This document shows, in pieces, positions 13,149-14,028 of a DNA stretch of 14,028 nucleotides. The first letter of the stretch is position 1; every line of letters starts with the position of its first letter. The notes beneath the pieces were generated by a model, which saw only the letters and a program-made list of their open reading frames with translations, searched no databases and was not told the origin of the DNA. Source of the DNA: CAZIMM01 sp964540415 (GTDB taxonomy: Bacteria; Bacillota; Clostridia; Oscillospirales; Acutalibacteraceae); assembly GCA_964540415.1 (NCBI GenBank), contig CAZIMM010000052.1:1-14028 (forward strand), written 5' to 3'. A program made the translations under genes and the position numbers.

Positions 13149-14028
13149 TTATTTCAGCGGATGCGTCACCTTGTCCGCTTCCTCAAGCGGGTTTTCGTCG
13201 CAGACGCATGTATTGCGGTCATAGCCCTTGAGTCTCTGAAGAACTGCAGGATCGACGCCTTCTCCTTCATGCCTGCCGCATCTCGGGCAAACATCACCGA
13301 TGATGCCGGTGTATCCGCAAACAGGGTCACGGTCAACGGTATGGTTGACGGAGCCGTAGCCCATGTTGTTTTCCTTCATGCAGCGGATAACTGCTTCAAA
13401 GGCCTCAAGATTCTCTGACGGGTCGCCGTCCATTTCAATGTAAGAAATGTGACCGGCATTTGTAAGCGCGTGATACGGTGCCTCAATTTTAATTTTTTCA
13501 AAAGCAGTAATCGGGAAATACACGGGAACATGGAAAGAATTGGTGTAATAAGGTCTGTCCGTAACACCGGGAATAGAACCGTATTTTTCCTTGTCCATTC
13601 TGACAAATCTGCCTGAAAGTCCTTCTGCGGGGGTGGCAAGAAGGGTAAAATTGAGCTTGGTATCCTTGCTCTTTTCATCACACCTTTGGCGCATATGGGC
13701 GATAATTTCCAATCCGAGATTACGGGATTCCTGGCTTTCGCCGTGGTGATGACCTGTGAGTGACTTAAGAGTTTCCGCGAGTCCGATGAAGCCGACTGAA
13801 AGTGTACCGTGTTTGAGAACCTCGCCGACTGTATCATCAATGTCGAGCTTTTCGGAATCCATCCAAAGCCCCTGACCCATGAGGAAGGGATAGTTGCGCA
13901 CGCGCTTTTTGGACTGAATCTCAAGTCTTTCAAGAAGCTGACCGAAAACCAGGTCTATCATTCTGTCAAGGTCGTCGAAGAAAAGATCGATGTTTCCGTG
14001 TGCTTTGATTGCAAGTCTGGGCAGATTA
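13149..14028 (-). CDS. nrdD: Anaerobic ribonucleoside-triphosphate reductase, large catalytic part (5' end outside window)
   Basis: Class III reductase making deoxyribonucleotides without oxygen. The frame is open to the right edge; at least 292 C-terminal residues are present, beginning N-L-P-R-L-A-I-K-A-H-G, a typical NrdD barrel segment. V-G-F-I-G-L-A-E-T-L, T-P-A-E-G-L-S-G-R-F, T-N-S-F-H-V-P-V and H-A-L-T-N-A-G-H-I-S-Y are all characteristic. Near the end comes a zinc-like region, D-P-V-C-G-Y-T-G-I-I-G-D-V-C-P-R-C-G. The protein then ends within about 42 residues (a tail with R-L-K-G-Y-D and C-V-C) and has no clear R-x-x-G-Y-L glycyl-radical motif; that motif is in the next gene. The internal ATG at 13961 is not the start, since homologous sequence precedes it. 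The promoter lies outside the window. Confidence 0.93.
   Translation of the reverse strand, partial: NLPRLAIKAHGNIDLFFDDLDRMIDLVFGQLLERLEIQSKKRVRNYPFLMGQGLWMDSEKLDIDDTVGEVLKHGTLSVGFIGLAETLKSLTGHHHGESQESRNLGLEIIAHMRQRCDEKSKDTKLNFTLLATPAEGLSGRFVRMDKEKYGSIPGVTDRPYYTNSFHVPVYFPITAFEKIKIEAPYHALTNAGHISYIEMDGDPSENLEAFEAVIRCMKENNMGYGSVNHTVDRDPVCGYTGIIGDVCPRCGRHEGEGVDPAVLQRLKGYDRNTCVCDENPLEEADKVTHPLK

Noticed and set aside
12926..13149. The separate glycyl-radical ORF as a sequencing error or frameshift within one nrdD gene
   Set aside because: A 43-nt AT-rich spacer with stop codon, AAAGGAG site and ATG lies between the two ORFs; a single indel would not create this.

Overview
The window looks like a chromosomal segment of a gut-type anaerobic Firmicute, probably class Clostridia and near the Oscillospiraceae/Ruminococcaceae. 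The evidence is a SpoIIM-family protein, a TIGR04086-type membrane protein directly after yajC, strong AAGGAG-type ribosome binding sites, and an oxygen-sensitive class III ribonucleotide reductase locus. The order is inferred from gene content, not from a search. Two runs of exactly 10 N (7533-7542 and 12029-12038) show a draft or metagenome assembly. No CRISPR array, insertion sequence, tRNA or rRNA was seen. Most of the segment is housekeeping DNA.

Layout, left to right. 1-499: the 3' end of tyrS (+), then a bidirectional terminator. 564-3331: asd-dapA-dapB on the minus strand, three consecutive early steps towards diaminopimelate and lysine. 3426-6641: plus-strand queA and tgt (queuosine tRNA modification), then yajC (Sec accessory) from its own promoter, and a four-helix membrane protein behind a hairpin. 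6679-7311: a SpoIIM-family membrane protein whose 3' end overlaps, tail to tail, a minus-strand Xer-type recombinase (7294-8286). 8408-8519: a promoter-hairpin-terminator unit on the minus strand that looks like a free-standing small RNA gene of about 75 nt. 8544-11761: pncB and a family 2 glycosidase, a two-gene minus-strand operon. 12079-12324: a lone small XRE-type regulator (+) with a perfect consensus promoter and a structured leader of about 130 nt. 12399-14028: a minus-strand class III ribonucleotide reductase locus that runs off the right edge.

The most interesting part is that last locus. The large NrdD ORF stops at 13149 without the usual C-terminal glycyl-radical segment. That segment (R-R-I-T-G-Y-L-V-G) is instead encoded by a separate 59-codon gene at 12926-13105, with its own ribosome binding site, 43 nt downstream. 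The small gene's stop codon overlaps the start of nrdG, the activase (TAATG). This suggests a split anaerobic ribonucleotide reductase with an autonomous, replaceable glycyl-radical subunit, similar in concept to GrcA/YfiD for pyruvate formate-lyase. Other points worth a second look are the small RNA candidate, the likely AUU start of tgt, the regulator leader, and the absence of the SCIFF peptide gene from the place where I recall it in many Clostridia.
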